From assembly GCF_029955155.1 (NCBI RefSeq), contig NZ_JAPNOZ010000011.1, positions 248,001 to 312,000 on the forward strand: 64,000 nt of DNA, in the 5' to 3' direction. Positions 49,739 through 57,490 of the stretch are shown here, one piece after another (positions within the stretch are counted from its first letter, which is position 1; each line of letters starts with the position of its first letter). The DNA is from Psychrobacillus sp. NEAU-3TGS. GTDB lineage: Bacteria > Bacillota > Bacilli > Bacillales_A > Planococcaceae. A program made the position numbers and the translations under genes. The notes under the pieces are model-generated. The model did not search any database. It was given only the letters and a program-made list of their open reading frames with translations, and was not told the origin of the DNA.

Positions 49739-50545
49739 TTAAAAGTGGTGGTGATGGTGGTATGGTGGGCATGGATATACCGGTACATAACAAATCTGGA
49801 CGCATGGGCAACCACCATAATGTGCTTGCATATGTGGGTGCATACCCGGATGCATTTGTGGGTACATACATGGGTACATATAGGAAAAATCTTGTTCTGG
49901 CGGGCATGGATACATTTCTTCGAATACAGGGGACGGCTCTTGCGCTATTGGTTGCGTTTGTTGAACTGGTGGTGCTGGCGGCGGCGGTGCTGGTTTTTCA
50001 CGCTCCGTAAAATTTGCTTGAATATGAATAGATGTTGACTCCACTAGTCTCCAGCCTTGTGGAGATGGGGTCATATCTAAGTCTGGAACTGGCATCATGT
50101 GATATGGCAAAGAATAAGATGGAATCGGTTGCGGTCTAACAGGTGGTGCTGGCGGTGGTACAATTGGGACCGGTTGCACCGGTTGAGCTTTGGGTGGTAC
50201 CTGTTGTGCTTTTGGCGGTACCGGCTGTGCCTTCGGTGGCATCTGTTGTGCTTTTGGCGGAACTTGTTGTGCCTTCGGTGGTACCTGTTGAGCTTTTGGT
50301 GGAACAGCGTGCGGCTTCATTTCCTCCTTCTTCACCATTTCTTTTTTAACTGGGCGATTCTCGCTATATGGATGATTGACGGATTCCATGTTTTTTGTAT
50401 CTGGAATAAATATCTTCATACCCGGAACGATGTATTCCGGATTTGCGAGATGTGCATTTAATCTTTTTAATTCTTCAAAAGAAACACCGTAGCTTCGTGA
50501 AATTTTCCATAGCGTGTCACCTTTTTCGACAATATGAATTTGCAC
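49739..50545 (-). CDS. safA: SafA-like LysM spore coat morphogenetic protein
   Basis: A 268-residue protein with one N-terminal LysM domain (about residues 2-50: IHIVEKGDTLWKISRSYG ... YIVPGMKIFIP), as in SafA, which guides inner coat assembly and binds spore peptidoglycan. Next are about six tandem PPKAQ(Q/P)V heptapeptides (about 80-125) encoded by 21-bp repeats, a Pro-rich middle, and a Met/Cys/His/Pro-rich tail (MYPCMYPQMHPGMHPHM, then GGCPC and five His before the final Phe). The start is GTG 50545 with AAGGAGGAAG upstream. SpoVID has its LysM at the C terminus, so it fits less well. Confidence 0.85.
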   Translation of the reverse strand: MQIHIVEKGDTLWKISRSYGVSFEELKRLNAHLANPEYIVPGMKIFIPDTKNMESVNHPYSENRPVKKEMVKKEEMKPHAVPPKAQQVPPKAQQVPPKAQQMPPKAQPVPPKAQQVPPKAQPVQPVPIVPPPAPPVRPQPIPSYSLPYHMMPVPDLDMTPSPQGWRLVESTSIHIQANFTEREKPAPPPPAPPVQQTQPIAQEPSPVFEEMYPCPPEQDFSYMYPCMYPQMHPGMHPHMQAHYGGCPCVQICYVPVYPCPPYHHHHHF

Positions 50546-50681
50546 AGTCTTCCTCCTTCCCTTCTCCTTAAACTATGTGCAACTACCTAAATTGGACACA
50601 GATTTTTTAGAAAAGCACTTCCCTTCATGATAAACTTATGAATAGAAGCTAGGTCGTTATGCAAGTTGGGAGGAGTTATTA

Positions 50682-51215
50682 TTGAAAAAATTAAAAGGTG
50701 CAGAACGAAGAAATTGGATACTTTCCTATTTAGTAGAACAAGAACAACCAGTTACGGGCTCAGATCTTGCCAAACAAGCAAATGTCAGTCGACAAGTGAT
50801 TGTAAATGATATTACGCTGTTAAAAGCAACGAATGTTCCAATTGTTTCGACAAGTCAAGGATATATGCTAATGCAAAACAAAGAAGCTGGGGCATATGTT
50901 CAAAAAAAAGTGGCATGTAATCACCAATCAAAAGATTCAGAAGATGAGCTACAAACGCTTGTAGACGTTGGTGTGACAGTAGAAAGTGTAACAGTAGAAC
51001 ATCCAGTATACGGAGAAATTACTTCTTCAATAATGGTATCCAATCGCCATGATGTAGAGATGTTTTTAAAAAAAGTGAGAGAAACAGAAGCCTCATTTTT
51101 ATTAGAACTTACTTCTGGTATACACCTACACCTACTTTCTGCCCCATCTGAGGAAGTATTAAATCGAGGTATAGAAGCACTTAGGAAGAAAGGGTATTTA
51201 ATAGAAGAATCATAA
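50682..51215 (+). CDS. niaR: Nicotinate-responsive transcriptional repressor NiaR (YrxA)
   Basis: Represses NAD synthesis and niacin uptake genes when nicotinic acid is present. The 177-residue protein has an N-terminal HTH_11 domain (GSDLAKQANVSRQVIVNDITLL, about 27-48) and the C-terminal 3H domain with its three spaced histidines (VEHPVYGEI, NRHDVEMF, GIHLHLLSAP) that bind metal and ligand. TTG start with GGGAGGAG upstream. No nad operon lies here; its target, as well as pnuC or niaP, must be elsewhere except nadD at 1 kb, which is not in its known regulon. Confidence 0.92.
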   Translation: MKKLKGAERRNWILSYLVEQEQPVTGSDLAKQANVSRQVIVNDITLLKATNVPIVSTSQGYMLMQNKEAGAYVQKKVACNHQSKDSEDELQTLVDVGVTVESVTVEHPVYGEITSSIMVSNRHDVEMFLKKVRETEASFLLELTSGIHLHLLSAPSEEVLNRGIEALRKKGYLIEES

Positions 51216-51353
51216 AAACGGCAGTGCCTTGCCCACTGCCCCAATATGAGCACATACAAAGTCTGAAATGATGCACAAGGTACTGCGTCGCCCGGTGGTA
51301 ACCGCTTGGATTTCCGCGGCACTATTACATATAAATCTAATAAATGGATTAGG
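51216..51353. other. niaR 3' region
   Basis: A stem GGCAGTG/CACTGCC around CCTTGCC (51221-51241) sits just after the niaR stop but lacks a T tail. The following 110 bp contains no ORF or hairpin I can support and leads into the phased array. Confidence 0.4.
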
Positions 51354-51443
51354 GCAACCAACCAGTCATGGAAAGCAACTATTTCCGTATCGAAAGCAAT
51401 TAAATCAGCATGAGAGCAACCAAATTGTCGATAAAAGCAACCA
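51354..51443. repeat. CAACYAA 21-bp phased array, copy C
   Basis: GCAAC (once GCAAT) starts at 51354, 51375, 51396, 51416 and 51437: steps 21, 21, 20, 21. Units read GCAACCAACC, GCAACTATTT, GCAATTAAAT, GCAACCAAAT, GCAACCAACT. The motif, the step and the single 20-bp step match the arrays at 25.8-26.1 kb, although the spacer sequences differ. It is 32 bp from the pheA terminator, on the far side from pheA. Non-coding as far as I can tell. Confidence 0.7.
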
Positions 51444-51474
51444 ACTCTTAAAAAGCTTTACATTGTCTTATATT

Positions 51475-51520
51475 AAAAAACGCAAGGCAGAAAATGGATT
51501 ATTTTCTACCTTGCGTTTTA
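51475..51520 (-). terminator. Terminator after pheA
   Basis: AAAACGCAAGG with CCTTGCGTTTT at the base and AGAAAAT/ATTTTCT above it form a long stem with one internal mismatch, followed by Ts on the minus strand, 12 bp after the pheA stop. Confidence 0.88.
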
Positions 51521-51531
51521 ACTATTGTATA

Positions 51532-52404
51532 TTAGTCTGCAGATTCTTTTGTTTCATATGTATAGTAAGATCCAAGTGACTTCACTTCACATCCTAGAGC
51601 CGCTAACTCTTCCATAGCACCTCGCATCATAGGAACCTGATCATTTTCTAATATGTCCATAATAAAAAAGTATTGGCCCAGTCCTGTTTTCAATGGTCTT
51701 GACTCAATTTTACTTAAATTGAGCTTTCTCCATGCAAAAACAGAAAGCACTTGATGTAATGAGCCAGATCGATCATCTTTTGGCAATGTAAGCATGATAG
51801 TCGTTTTTACTTGTTCTGTATGACCTGCTCGTTCGATACTACCATTCTTTTTAGAGAGTACAAAAAATCTCGTATGATTAAAATGAAAATCATGAATATT
51901 GTGCTCCATAATTTGAAGGCCATATTCTGTTGCAGCAGAAGTATTTCCAATCGCCGCAATACAATTCTGTTTATTTTCCGAAACATACTTTGCAGCAGCT
52001 GCAGTCGAAGTCGATTGTTCAAGCGGAACTTTGCCAAATCGATAAGACAAATACTTATGACATTGCGCTAATGCATGTGGATGAGAATAGATTGTCTGAA
52101 TGTCTTCCCATTTGTTTGCATTAGATGGATGCACCATTAAATGTTGTTGAATCGGTGCGAGTATTTCCGCAATAACTGAGACATTTGCTTCATGATATAA
52201 ATAATCGATTGTAAGTGGTACGGTGCCTTCTAAAGCATTTTCAATCGGTACGACAGAAATATCAACTTTTCCACTTGTAACCGCTTCAATACATTCTGGT
52301 ATCGTCCGCAGCGGTACTAGCTTGTCATGTTGAAATAAAACTTGCGATGCTAAATGGGTAAAAGAAGCTTCCGGTCCAAGGAAAGCCACTTGTTGAGTTG
52401 CCAT
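51532..52404 (-). CDS. pheA: Prephenate dehydratase
   Basis: Converts prephenate to phenylpyruvate, the committed step to phenylalanine. The 290-residue monofunctional enzyme has QQVAFLGPEASFTHLA, the catalytic VSVVPIENALEGTV, and the dehydratase NHTRFFVL block. The C-terminal ACT domain keeps the phenylalanine-binding ESRP (LSKIESRPLKTGLGQYFF), so feedback inhibition is expected. It lies after pheB; a hairpin repeat fills the 160-bp gap. Confidence 0.96.
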   Translation of the reverse strand: MATQQVAFLGPEASFTHLASQVLFQHDKLVPLRTIPECIEAVTSGKVDISVVPIENALEGTVPLTIDYLYHEANVSVIAEILAPIQQHLMVHPSNANKWEDIQTIYSHPHALAQCHKYLSYRFGKVPLEQSTSTAAAAKYVSENKQNCIAAIGNTSAATEYGLQIMEHNIHDFHFNHTRFFVLSKKNGSIERAGHTEQVKTTIMLTLPKDDRSGSLHQVLSVFAWRKLNLSKIESRPLKTGLGQYFFIMDILENDQVPMMRGAMEELAALGCEVKSLGSYYTYETKESAD

Positions 52405-52420
52405 TCAAAATCCCCCTTAT

Positions 52421-52564
52421 GTCTAGCTCTAGCGCTTTTCTTTGTCTAGCTCCAGCGCCTTGCCTCTCGGGGTCAAATAACCTTTCCCCAATGAAGTCAA
52501 AGTGCAACTTCTTTGGGGAAAGAACATTTGCCTGTCGAGGCAGACATAGGCGCTTGCGCTTTTC
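52421..52564. repeat. AGCTCCAGCGCC hairpin repeat in the pheB-pheA gap
   Basis: Outer arms AGCGCC (about 52454-52459) and AGGCGCT pair, followed inward by TGCCTC/GAGGCA and by CTTTCCCCAATGAAGT/ACTTCTTTGGGGAAAG, so almost the whole element folds as one long branched hairpin. The first 20 bases (GTCTAGCTCTAGCG) are a second, partial copy of the start, a nested or tandem event. A degenerate relative is at 12789-12900. The element ends at the pheB stop, inside an operon. Confidence 0.65.
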
Positions 52565-53020
52565 TTATAATGCGCCGGAGCTAATCACTTCTGCTGATTC
52601 TACAAAATCTAGTCGCTTCATTTCATTTAAAAACTCATCTAATTCTTTCGTCATTGCGGTTACATCTAGAGATAATGTAACGCTAGCTCTTCCTTGAATC
52701 GGTATCGTTTGATGAATCGTAAGTATATTAATCGATGACCCTGCTACAAGTTGAAGTAACCTTGCAAGGGTTCCCTCTCGATCTTCTAACTGTAAAAATA
52801 CCGTTAATATGCGTTCTTGAACAATCGAATGGAACGGAAAAACCGCATCACGATATTTGTAAAAAGCACTTCGGGATAAATCTACTTCCTTTACTGCATC
52901 CCAAATCGAAGATACTTTTCCAGATTGGAGAAGATGCTTTGCTTCCAAAGTTTTTTGCATTGCTTCGGTTAAAACATCCTCTCGTACTAAATAAAATCGC
53001 TGGCCAGTTACATCTTTCAT
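52565..53020 (-). CDS. pheB: ACT-domain protein PheB
   Basis: A 151-residue protein with an N-terminal helix-turn-helix-like region (VSSIWDAVKEVDLSRSAFYKYRDAV) and a C-terminal ACT domain (about 72-150, LQLEDREGTLARLLQLVAG). Often annotated as chorismate mutase PheB, but the catalytic residues of AroQ/AroH are not visible, so a ligand-sensing or regulatory role is more likely. Always between obg and pheA in Bacillales. Confidence 0.9.
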   Translation of the reverse strand: MKDVTGQRFYLVREDVLTEAMQKTLEAKHLLQSGKVSSIWDAVKEVDLSRSAFYKYRDAVFPFHSIVQERILTVFLQLEDREGTLARLLQLVAGSSINILTIHQTIPIQGRASVTLSLDVTAMTKELDEFLNEMKRLDFVESAEVISSGAL

Positions 53021-53038
53021 GCGGTTCCCCTTCTTTCC

Positions 53039-54328
53039 CTACTCGATAAATTCAAATTCAAATTCTAATAGTCGTACCGTATCGCCATCTTTTGCACCGC
53101 GCTCGCGAAGTGCATCATCGATTCCCATTCCTCGAAGTTGTCTTGCGAATCTGCGGATTGAATCTTCTCTGCTGAAATCAGTCATTTTAAATAGTCTTTC
53201 TACTGATCCACCAGATAATACAAATGCCCCATCATCATCTCTTGAAATTTCGAAATTCTCTTTTGTAGATTCATGCTTGTACATAACAGATGTTTCCGAT
53301 TCTTCCTCTGTTAAATGTTCTAATGGGAATTCTGGTGCCACTTCTAACAAGTCTGCTACAGCAAATAATAGCTCCTGCAATCCCTGACGAGAAATTGCTG
53401 AAATTGGGAACACTTTCAAATCTGGTCCCACTTTTTCTTTAAAAGCTTTTAAATTTTCTTCTGCATCAGGCATGTCCATTTTGTTTGCCACAATAATTTG
53501 AGGTCTTTCCGTTAAACGTAGATTATACTGCTTCAACTCTTCATTGATCGTTAAATAATCTTCGTATGGGTCTCGGCCTTCCATTCCCGACATATCGATT
53601 ACGTGTACGATTACTCGTGTACGTTCTATATGACGAAGGAATTGATGTCCTAATCCTACTCCCTCAGACGCACCTTCGATTAGTCCTGGTAGATCGGCCA
53701 TCGCAAAGCTACGATGATCCTCTGTTTCGACCATTCCTAAATTCGGAACAATTGTTGTAAAATGATATTCGGCAATTTTCGGTTTAGCTGCGGAAACAAC
53801 GGATAATAAAGTGGATTTCCCAACGCTTGGAAAACCTACTAATCCAACATCCGCTAATACTTTTAGTTCTAATATAACATTTAACTCGAAGCCTGGCTCC
53901 CCTTTTTCAGAAAGCTCCGGAGCTGGATTAGCTGGCGTGGCAAATCGTGAATTTCCTCGACCGCCTCGTCCACCTCTTGCAATTATCGCTTTTTGTCCAT
54001 GCTCGACCAAATCTGCAATAACAACTCCAGTTTCTTCGTCCGTTACTACAGTACCCGGTGGAACTTTTACAAATAAATCATCTGCATTTGCACCATGCAT
54101 ATTTTTACTCATTCCGTGTTCCCCACGAGTTGCTTTAAAATTACGTTTATAGCGGAAATCCATTAATGTACGTAAACCTTCATCTACAACAAAAACAACG
54201 TCTCCACCATTTCCTCCATCCCCACCAGCAGGACCGCCCATAGGAACATACTTTTCACGACGGAATCCTACCATTCCATCTCCGCCGTCTCCACCTTTTA
54301 CATAAATCTTCACGTGATCTACAAACAT
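53039..54328 (-). CDS. obg: Essential GTPase Obg
   Basis: Ribosome-associated GTPase for 50S assembly, also tied to the general stress response and sporulation in B. subtilis. The 429-residue protein has the Obg fold (about 1-158; six-strand Gly-rich helices such as [15 protein letters not shown] and GGRGGRGN), the G domain with GFPSVGKST (about 165-173), DLPGLIEGA and NKMD, and a C-terminal OCT domain ending EFEFEFIE. It lies 5 bp after spo0B, as in B. subtilis. Confidence 0.98.
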   Translation of the reverse strand: MFVDHVKIYVKGGDGGDGMVGFRREKYVPMGGPAGGDGGNGGDVVFVVDEGLRTLMDFRYKRNFKATRGEHGMSKNMHGANADDLFVKVPPGTVVTDEETGVVIADLVEHGQKAIIARGGRGGRGNSRFATPANPAPELSEKGEPGFELNVILELKVLADVGLVGFPSVGKSTLLSVVSAAKPKIAEYHFTTIVPNLGMVETEDHRSFAMADLPGLIEGASEGVGLGHQFLRHIERTRVIVHVIDMSGMEGRDPYEDYLTINEELKQYNLRLTERPQIIVANKMDMPDAEENLKAFKEKVGPDLKVFPISAISRQGLQELLFAVADLLEVAPEFPLEHLTEEESETSVMYKHESTKENFEISRDDDGAFVLSGGSVERLFKMTDFSREDSIRRFARQLRGMGIDDALRERGAKDGDTVRLLEFEFEFIE

Positions 54329-54333
54329 TTATT

Positions 54334-54867
54334 TCACTCCAATCTTTCACTTGCAATTAACTTAAATTTAAGTTCGTTTTCTGTATTTACCTGCTTTTCT
54401 ATTTGGAAAAGAGTCGTAAATGATTCTTCCATCCAAGCTTGGTAAGACCAATCACCTTGGACTTCTATTTGTATTTCTAGCTGTTCATCCATCTTAATAT
54501 GAACTTTAAGTAATTGCTCTTGATATCCTCTAAGATTCGGGTAAATGGATTGAAGAAAACATTCTAAGTATTCCCGAAGTGCAGCATCATATTTATTTGC
54601 TCCGCTACTTAAAAGAGATGTTTGAACAACTAAAGTCATTTTATTATATCTCATACTAAACGTTTGTAACCATTCGTTTGTTTTGGATAAACCAATATTG
54701 TTGATATCAAAAAACTGATTACATTTGGAAGAATAATTACTTATTAAATTTTTGGCCTCTTCAACCCTGCCCATATCTAAATTCATTTGTATTAAATGTA
54801 AGCTATTTAGAAAATCATGCATAGAATGGCGCAGTACATTGTTTATTGTTATCTCTTTATCGTTCAT
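54334..54867 (-). CDS. spo0B: Sporulation initiation phosphotransferase B (Spo0B)
   Basis: Relays phosphate from Spo0F to Spo0A. The 177-residue protein has the phospho-accepting helix LRHSMHDFLNSLHLIQMNL; by alignment with the B. subtilis HD-x3-N pattern the phosphorylated residue is His17 (HDFLN). The C-terminal part resembles a degenerate histidine kinase ATPase without N/G boxes, as expected. This places a full phosphorelay component upstream of obg. The sequence outside the His helix is weakly conserved, as is usual for the family. Confidence 0.9.
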   Translation of the reverse strand: MNDKEITINNVLRHSMHDFLNSLHLIQMNLDMGRVEEAKNLISNYSSKCNQFFDINNIGLSKTNEWLQTFSMRYNKMTLVVQTSLLSSGANKYDAALREYLECFLQSIYPNLRGYQEQLLKVHIKMDEQLEIQIEVQGDWSYQAWMEESFTTLFQIEKQVNTENELKFKLIASERLE

Positions 54868-54933
54868 TTTACCACGCTCCTATTATGCTGTTGTCTAATA
54901 GTATAACAGGAATAGCTTGTTATTGCTCTAACC

Positions 54934-54966
54934 TAAAAAAAAGGACCGCATAAATGCAGTCCTTTT
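54934..54966 (-). terminator. Terminator after rpmA
   Basis: AAGGAC-GCA and TGC-GTCCTT form a stem around TAAA with one mismatch; eight Ts follow on the minus strand. It separates the ribosomal operon from spo0B-obg. Confidence 0.88.
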
Positions 54967-54973
54967 CTTATCA

Positions 54974-55276
<303 letters not shown>

Positions 55277-55612
55277 CTACTTTTTGAAGGTTATTTTTAT
55301 ATACTTACCATAATCTTGCTCAATCGTTTGTAAAGAAACAATCATTGACTCTAAAATTAGCTGCACGTTCGCTGCCTTTTCAGAATTTGAAATGCTCGGT
55401 ACTTCGACGTATAAATAGCCGCCGTCCCCTTTTTGCTTTAGTTTAGGTGTAATTTCTGTAAGTGCTATAATCGCATTCACTGCACCAAATGATACAGCAG
55501 AAGCTCCTGCACATACTAAATCTTTCCCATGTTCCGCAAAATCAGCATGTCCTTTCATTTCGAATGAATGAATCAGACCTGATTGATCTCTCATTATTAT
55601 CACCTTAATCAT
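55277..55612 (-). CDS. prp: Ribosomal-processing cysteine protease Prp
   Basis: Cleaves the N-terminal extension of L27. The 111-residue protein has the catalytic His and Cys in the standard spacing: GHADFAEHGKDLVCAGASAV (His22, Cys34). The rest is a compact alpha/beta fold. Always encoded between rplU and rpmA in Firmicutes; here it is 1 bp from rplU. Confidence 0.95.
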   Translation of the reverse strand: MIKVIIMRDQSGLIHSFEMKGHADFAEHGKDLVCAGASAVSFGAVNAIIALTEITPKLKQKGDGGYLYVEVPSISNSEKAANVQLILESMIVSLQTIEQDYGKYIKITFKK

Positions 55613-55613
55613 C

Positions 55614-55922
55614 TTATAAACTAATAGATTCTACTACTAATTTAGTGTATGGTTGACGGTGACCTTGTTTTTTACGGTAATTCTTTTTCGCTTTGTATTT
55701 GAAAACGATGATTTTTTTAGCTTTGCCGTTTTTTACAACTTTCGCTGTAACTTTAGCACCTTCCACGAATGGAGCACCAACTTTAACATCATTTCCACCT
55801 ACGAATAAAACTTTGTCGAAAGTTACAACTTCATCAGCGTTTACATCTAATTTTTCAATGTAGATTTCTTGCCCTTGTTCAACTTTGATTTGTTTACCAC
55901 CAGTTTCAATAATTGCGTACAT
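55614..55922 (-). CDS. rplU: 50S ribosomal protein L21 (bL21)
   Basis: A 102-residue protein; ATG 55922 has GGAGGTG just upstream, giving the standard start [35 protein letters not shown] near the C terminus is the rRNA-binding region. A frame open to 55958 is not family sequence. First gene of rplU-prp-rpmA, under the leader and promoter below. Confidence 0.97.
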   Translation of the reverse strand: MYAIIETGGKQIKVEQGQEIYIEKLDVNADEVVTFDKVLFVGGNDVKVGAPFVEGAKVTAKVVKNGKAKKIIVFKYKAKKNYRKKQGHRQPYTKLVVESISL

Positions 55923-56033
55923 ACTTGCACCTCCTCTTAGACTAAGACTCGCCCTCAATAGGTGACTCGATAAATCGAATACTTAAACCTTTTCAGTGCG
56001 GTTGTAGCAACGGGTGCTGCTACAAACAATAAC
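55923..56033 (-). promoter_or_regulatory. L21 leader RNA (autoregulatory, rplU)
   Basis: The transcript has an early hairpin, TTTGTAGCAGCACCCGTTGCTACA (TGTAGCA/TGCTACA), then ACCGCACTGAAAAGG and a second paired region TCGAGTCACC/GGGCGAGTC before the Shine-Dalgarno. This is the form of the Firmicute L21 leader family, thought to bind L21 and repress the operon. I judged it by eye, without a covariance model. Confidence 0.6.
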
Positions 56034-56039
56034 ATTTGA

Positions 56040-56068
56040 ATATTATCATATATAAAACTCCGCGTCAA
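56040..56068 (-). promoter_or_regulatory. Sigma-A promoter of rplU-prp-rpmA
   Basis: On the minus strand TTGACG (56068-56063) and TAATAT (56045-56040) are 17 bp apart. The TGA of the -35 is the stop codon of spoIVFB, so the two genes share bases. Confidence 0.8.
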
Positions 56069-56661
56069 GTAGTTTTCGTTATTCTATCAAATGCTAACTT
56101 ATACTTTCGAAATCTCCAATAAGTAATATTTTGCAAAACGATAAACAAAAAAATGAACGAAGCCGATACAGCTCTTGGAAAATAAGCTAAGCTAATGAAA
56201 AAAATTAGGCTACTAATCCAAATGGAATAGCCAATTAGCATCTCATACTTATCCGGAAAAAGCGCATCTAAAGCCCGTCCACCGTCTAGTGGATAAATGG
56301 GTAGCAAGTTTAAACCTAGAATAATTAATTGTGTCAAAAAAATAAGTCGATCTTGCGGAAAGTCGATGAAATAACTAAAAACCAATATTAAAAGGGTACA
56401 AAAGGGACCACCAAAAATAACGAAAAGCTGTCCACTTTTTGGCACTTTCGAAAATTGTTCCATCTTAATCTCTCCGCCATACGGTAATATGGTACAAGTA
56501 CGGACTTTTACCCCTACTATCTTTGCTGCGATTAGATGTCCAACTTCATGAATGAGCAAGGAGCCGAATACGATTGAATAGATAGCGATTTCTCCTGACA
56601 AATAAAAAAAAAGGAAAAACGGAATCATAATAGGATGTACTTTATATACTGACTTATTCAT
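56065..56661 (-). CDS. spoIVFB: Stage IV sporulation intramembrane metalloprotease SpoIVFB, lacking a CBS domain
   Basis: Site-2 protease that cuts pro-sigma-K in the mother-cell membrane around the forespore. The zinc motif HEVGH is in the first hydrophobic segment (about 38-42) and the second ligand is in NLLPIYPLDGGR. About six membrane helices are predicted. The protein ends after FRKYKLAFDR at 198 residues; B. subtilis SpoIVFB has 288, the last ~90 forming a CBS domain that contacts pro-sigma-K. No frame downstream could supply it, since the L21 promoter and leader start at the stop. It overlaps spoIVFA by 8 bp. Confidence 0.9.
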   Translation of the reverse strand: MNKSVYKVHPIMIPFFLFFYLSGEIAIYSIVFGSLLIHEVGHLIAAKIVGVKVRTCTILPYGGEIKMEQFSKVPKSGQLFVIFGGPFCTLLILVFSYFIDFPQDRLIFLTQLIILGLNLLPIYPLDGGRALDALFPDKYEMLIGYSIWISSLIFFISLAYFPRAVSASFIFLFIVLQNITYWRFRKYKLAFDRITKTT

Positions 56662-57199
56662 AAGTCGCTGCTAGCCAATCAACAAGTTCGCTCATCTCTA
56701 ATTTTTTTCCGTCTTTCACCACTTCAATATATAGTAATTCGTTCTCAACCGTCGCAAATATATCTCCAGGACTCACCGTTGTATAAGGGAGCTGATGAAA
56801 TTCAGCTACAAAACCAAATGACGCCGTTTCCCCTGTATCATATAAAATAGACATCGTTTTACTTGTATCTTTTTTATATCCAGTAAAAATAATCAGTCCA
56901 TTTTCTGAAGCATACAAATCCTGTGACTGTTCAACAGCTAAAATGGCTCCGTCACCAAAAGGTTGAATAGATTCATATTGGATTAAAGGAGGGTTCGCCA
57001 CAGGTGCACTCACTTTAATTTTTTTATCCGATTGGTCCACCCATGCTCTAACTTTTTTATACATCTCAGCTGGCTTTTGAGGCTCTAATAACGTTGTTGT
57101 ATAGTTGGTAGATAACGTATTATTATCCTCTAAATATGCCACTATAAAAAAGACTGATACAAACAGTAACGCAAGCGCCCATTTTCGTTTTGAAAGCAT
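56654..57199 (-). CDS. spoIVFA: Stage IV sporulation protein SpoIVFA
   Basis: Holds SpoIVFB inactive, with BofA, until the forespore signal protease SpoIVB cleaves it. ATG 57199 is chosen (GGGGG before it), giving 181 residues. One membrane helix (about 8-24, LALLFVSVFFIVAYLED) is followed by an external domain of M23/LytM type (about 85-165: SENGLIIFTGYKKD, YTTVSPGDIFATVE) without the zinc ligands, as expected for SpoIVFA. The frame is open to 57250 but that start is upstream of the candidate sigma-E promoter. Confidence 0.88.
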   Translation of the reverse strand: MLSKRKWALALLFVSVFFIVAYLEDNNTLSTNYTTTLLEPQKPAEMYKKVRAWVDQSDKKIKVSAPVANPPLIQYESIQPFGDGAILAVEQSQDLYASENGLIIFTGYKKDTSKTMSILYDTGETASFGFVAEFHQLPYTTVSPGDIFATVENELLYIEVVKDGKKLEMSELVDWLAATYE

Positions 57200-57217
57200 A
57201 ACATTCCCCCTAGTAGG

Positions 57218-57246
57218 AATGTATGATGGCAAGTACAAAATCATGA
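57218..57246 (-). promoter_or_regulatory. Candidate sigma-E promoter of spoIVFA-spoIVFB
   Basis: On the minus strand CATACATT (57225-57218) matches the sigma-E -10 consensus CATACAhT at all eight positions. TCATGAT (57246-57240), 14 bp upstream, matches kmATATT at five of seven. The start would be near 57211, leaving a leader of about a dozen bases that begins close to the Shine-Dalgarno. The spoIVF operon is sigma-E dependent in B. subtilis. Confidence 0.55.
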
Positions 57247-57411
57247 ACAAAAAAGTGGCGAACGCTAAATATATTAACCCGTTATTTTCACTTCTAAGCC
57301 TCTTTTCGCCTCGGAGGAAATAAATCCATCTCCCCTACCATTTAAGCGAAAAAACGCCTGATTTTAAAGCATATATATAAAGTATATACGCTCATTTAAG
57401 GAATAAAATAA

Positions 57412-57450
57412 ATACCAGGTTGTTACTAGCACTGCTAGCCAACCTGGTAT
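57412..57450 (-). terminator. Terminator after minD
   Basis: ATACCAGGTTG and CAACCTGGTAT form an 11-bp stem with a second short stem (CTAGC/GCTAG) inside the loop. T-rich sequence follows on the minus strand. It is 40 bp after the minD stop. Confidence 0.85.
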
Positions 57451-57490
57451 GAAAATATCAATAATTAAAGTTATTAAATTACACTTGCAA

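Noticed and set aside
49745-50461. Plus-strand ORFs opposite safA
   Set aside because: Trp/Leu-rich mirror images of the Pro/His-rich safA coding strand; no start signals.
51268-51579. 103-residue plus-strand ORF across the array near pheA
   Set aside because: Runs over the array and the pheA terminator, has no ribosome binding site, and its heptad-like KQL/SNQ pattern is only the 21-bp DNA period read in frame.
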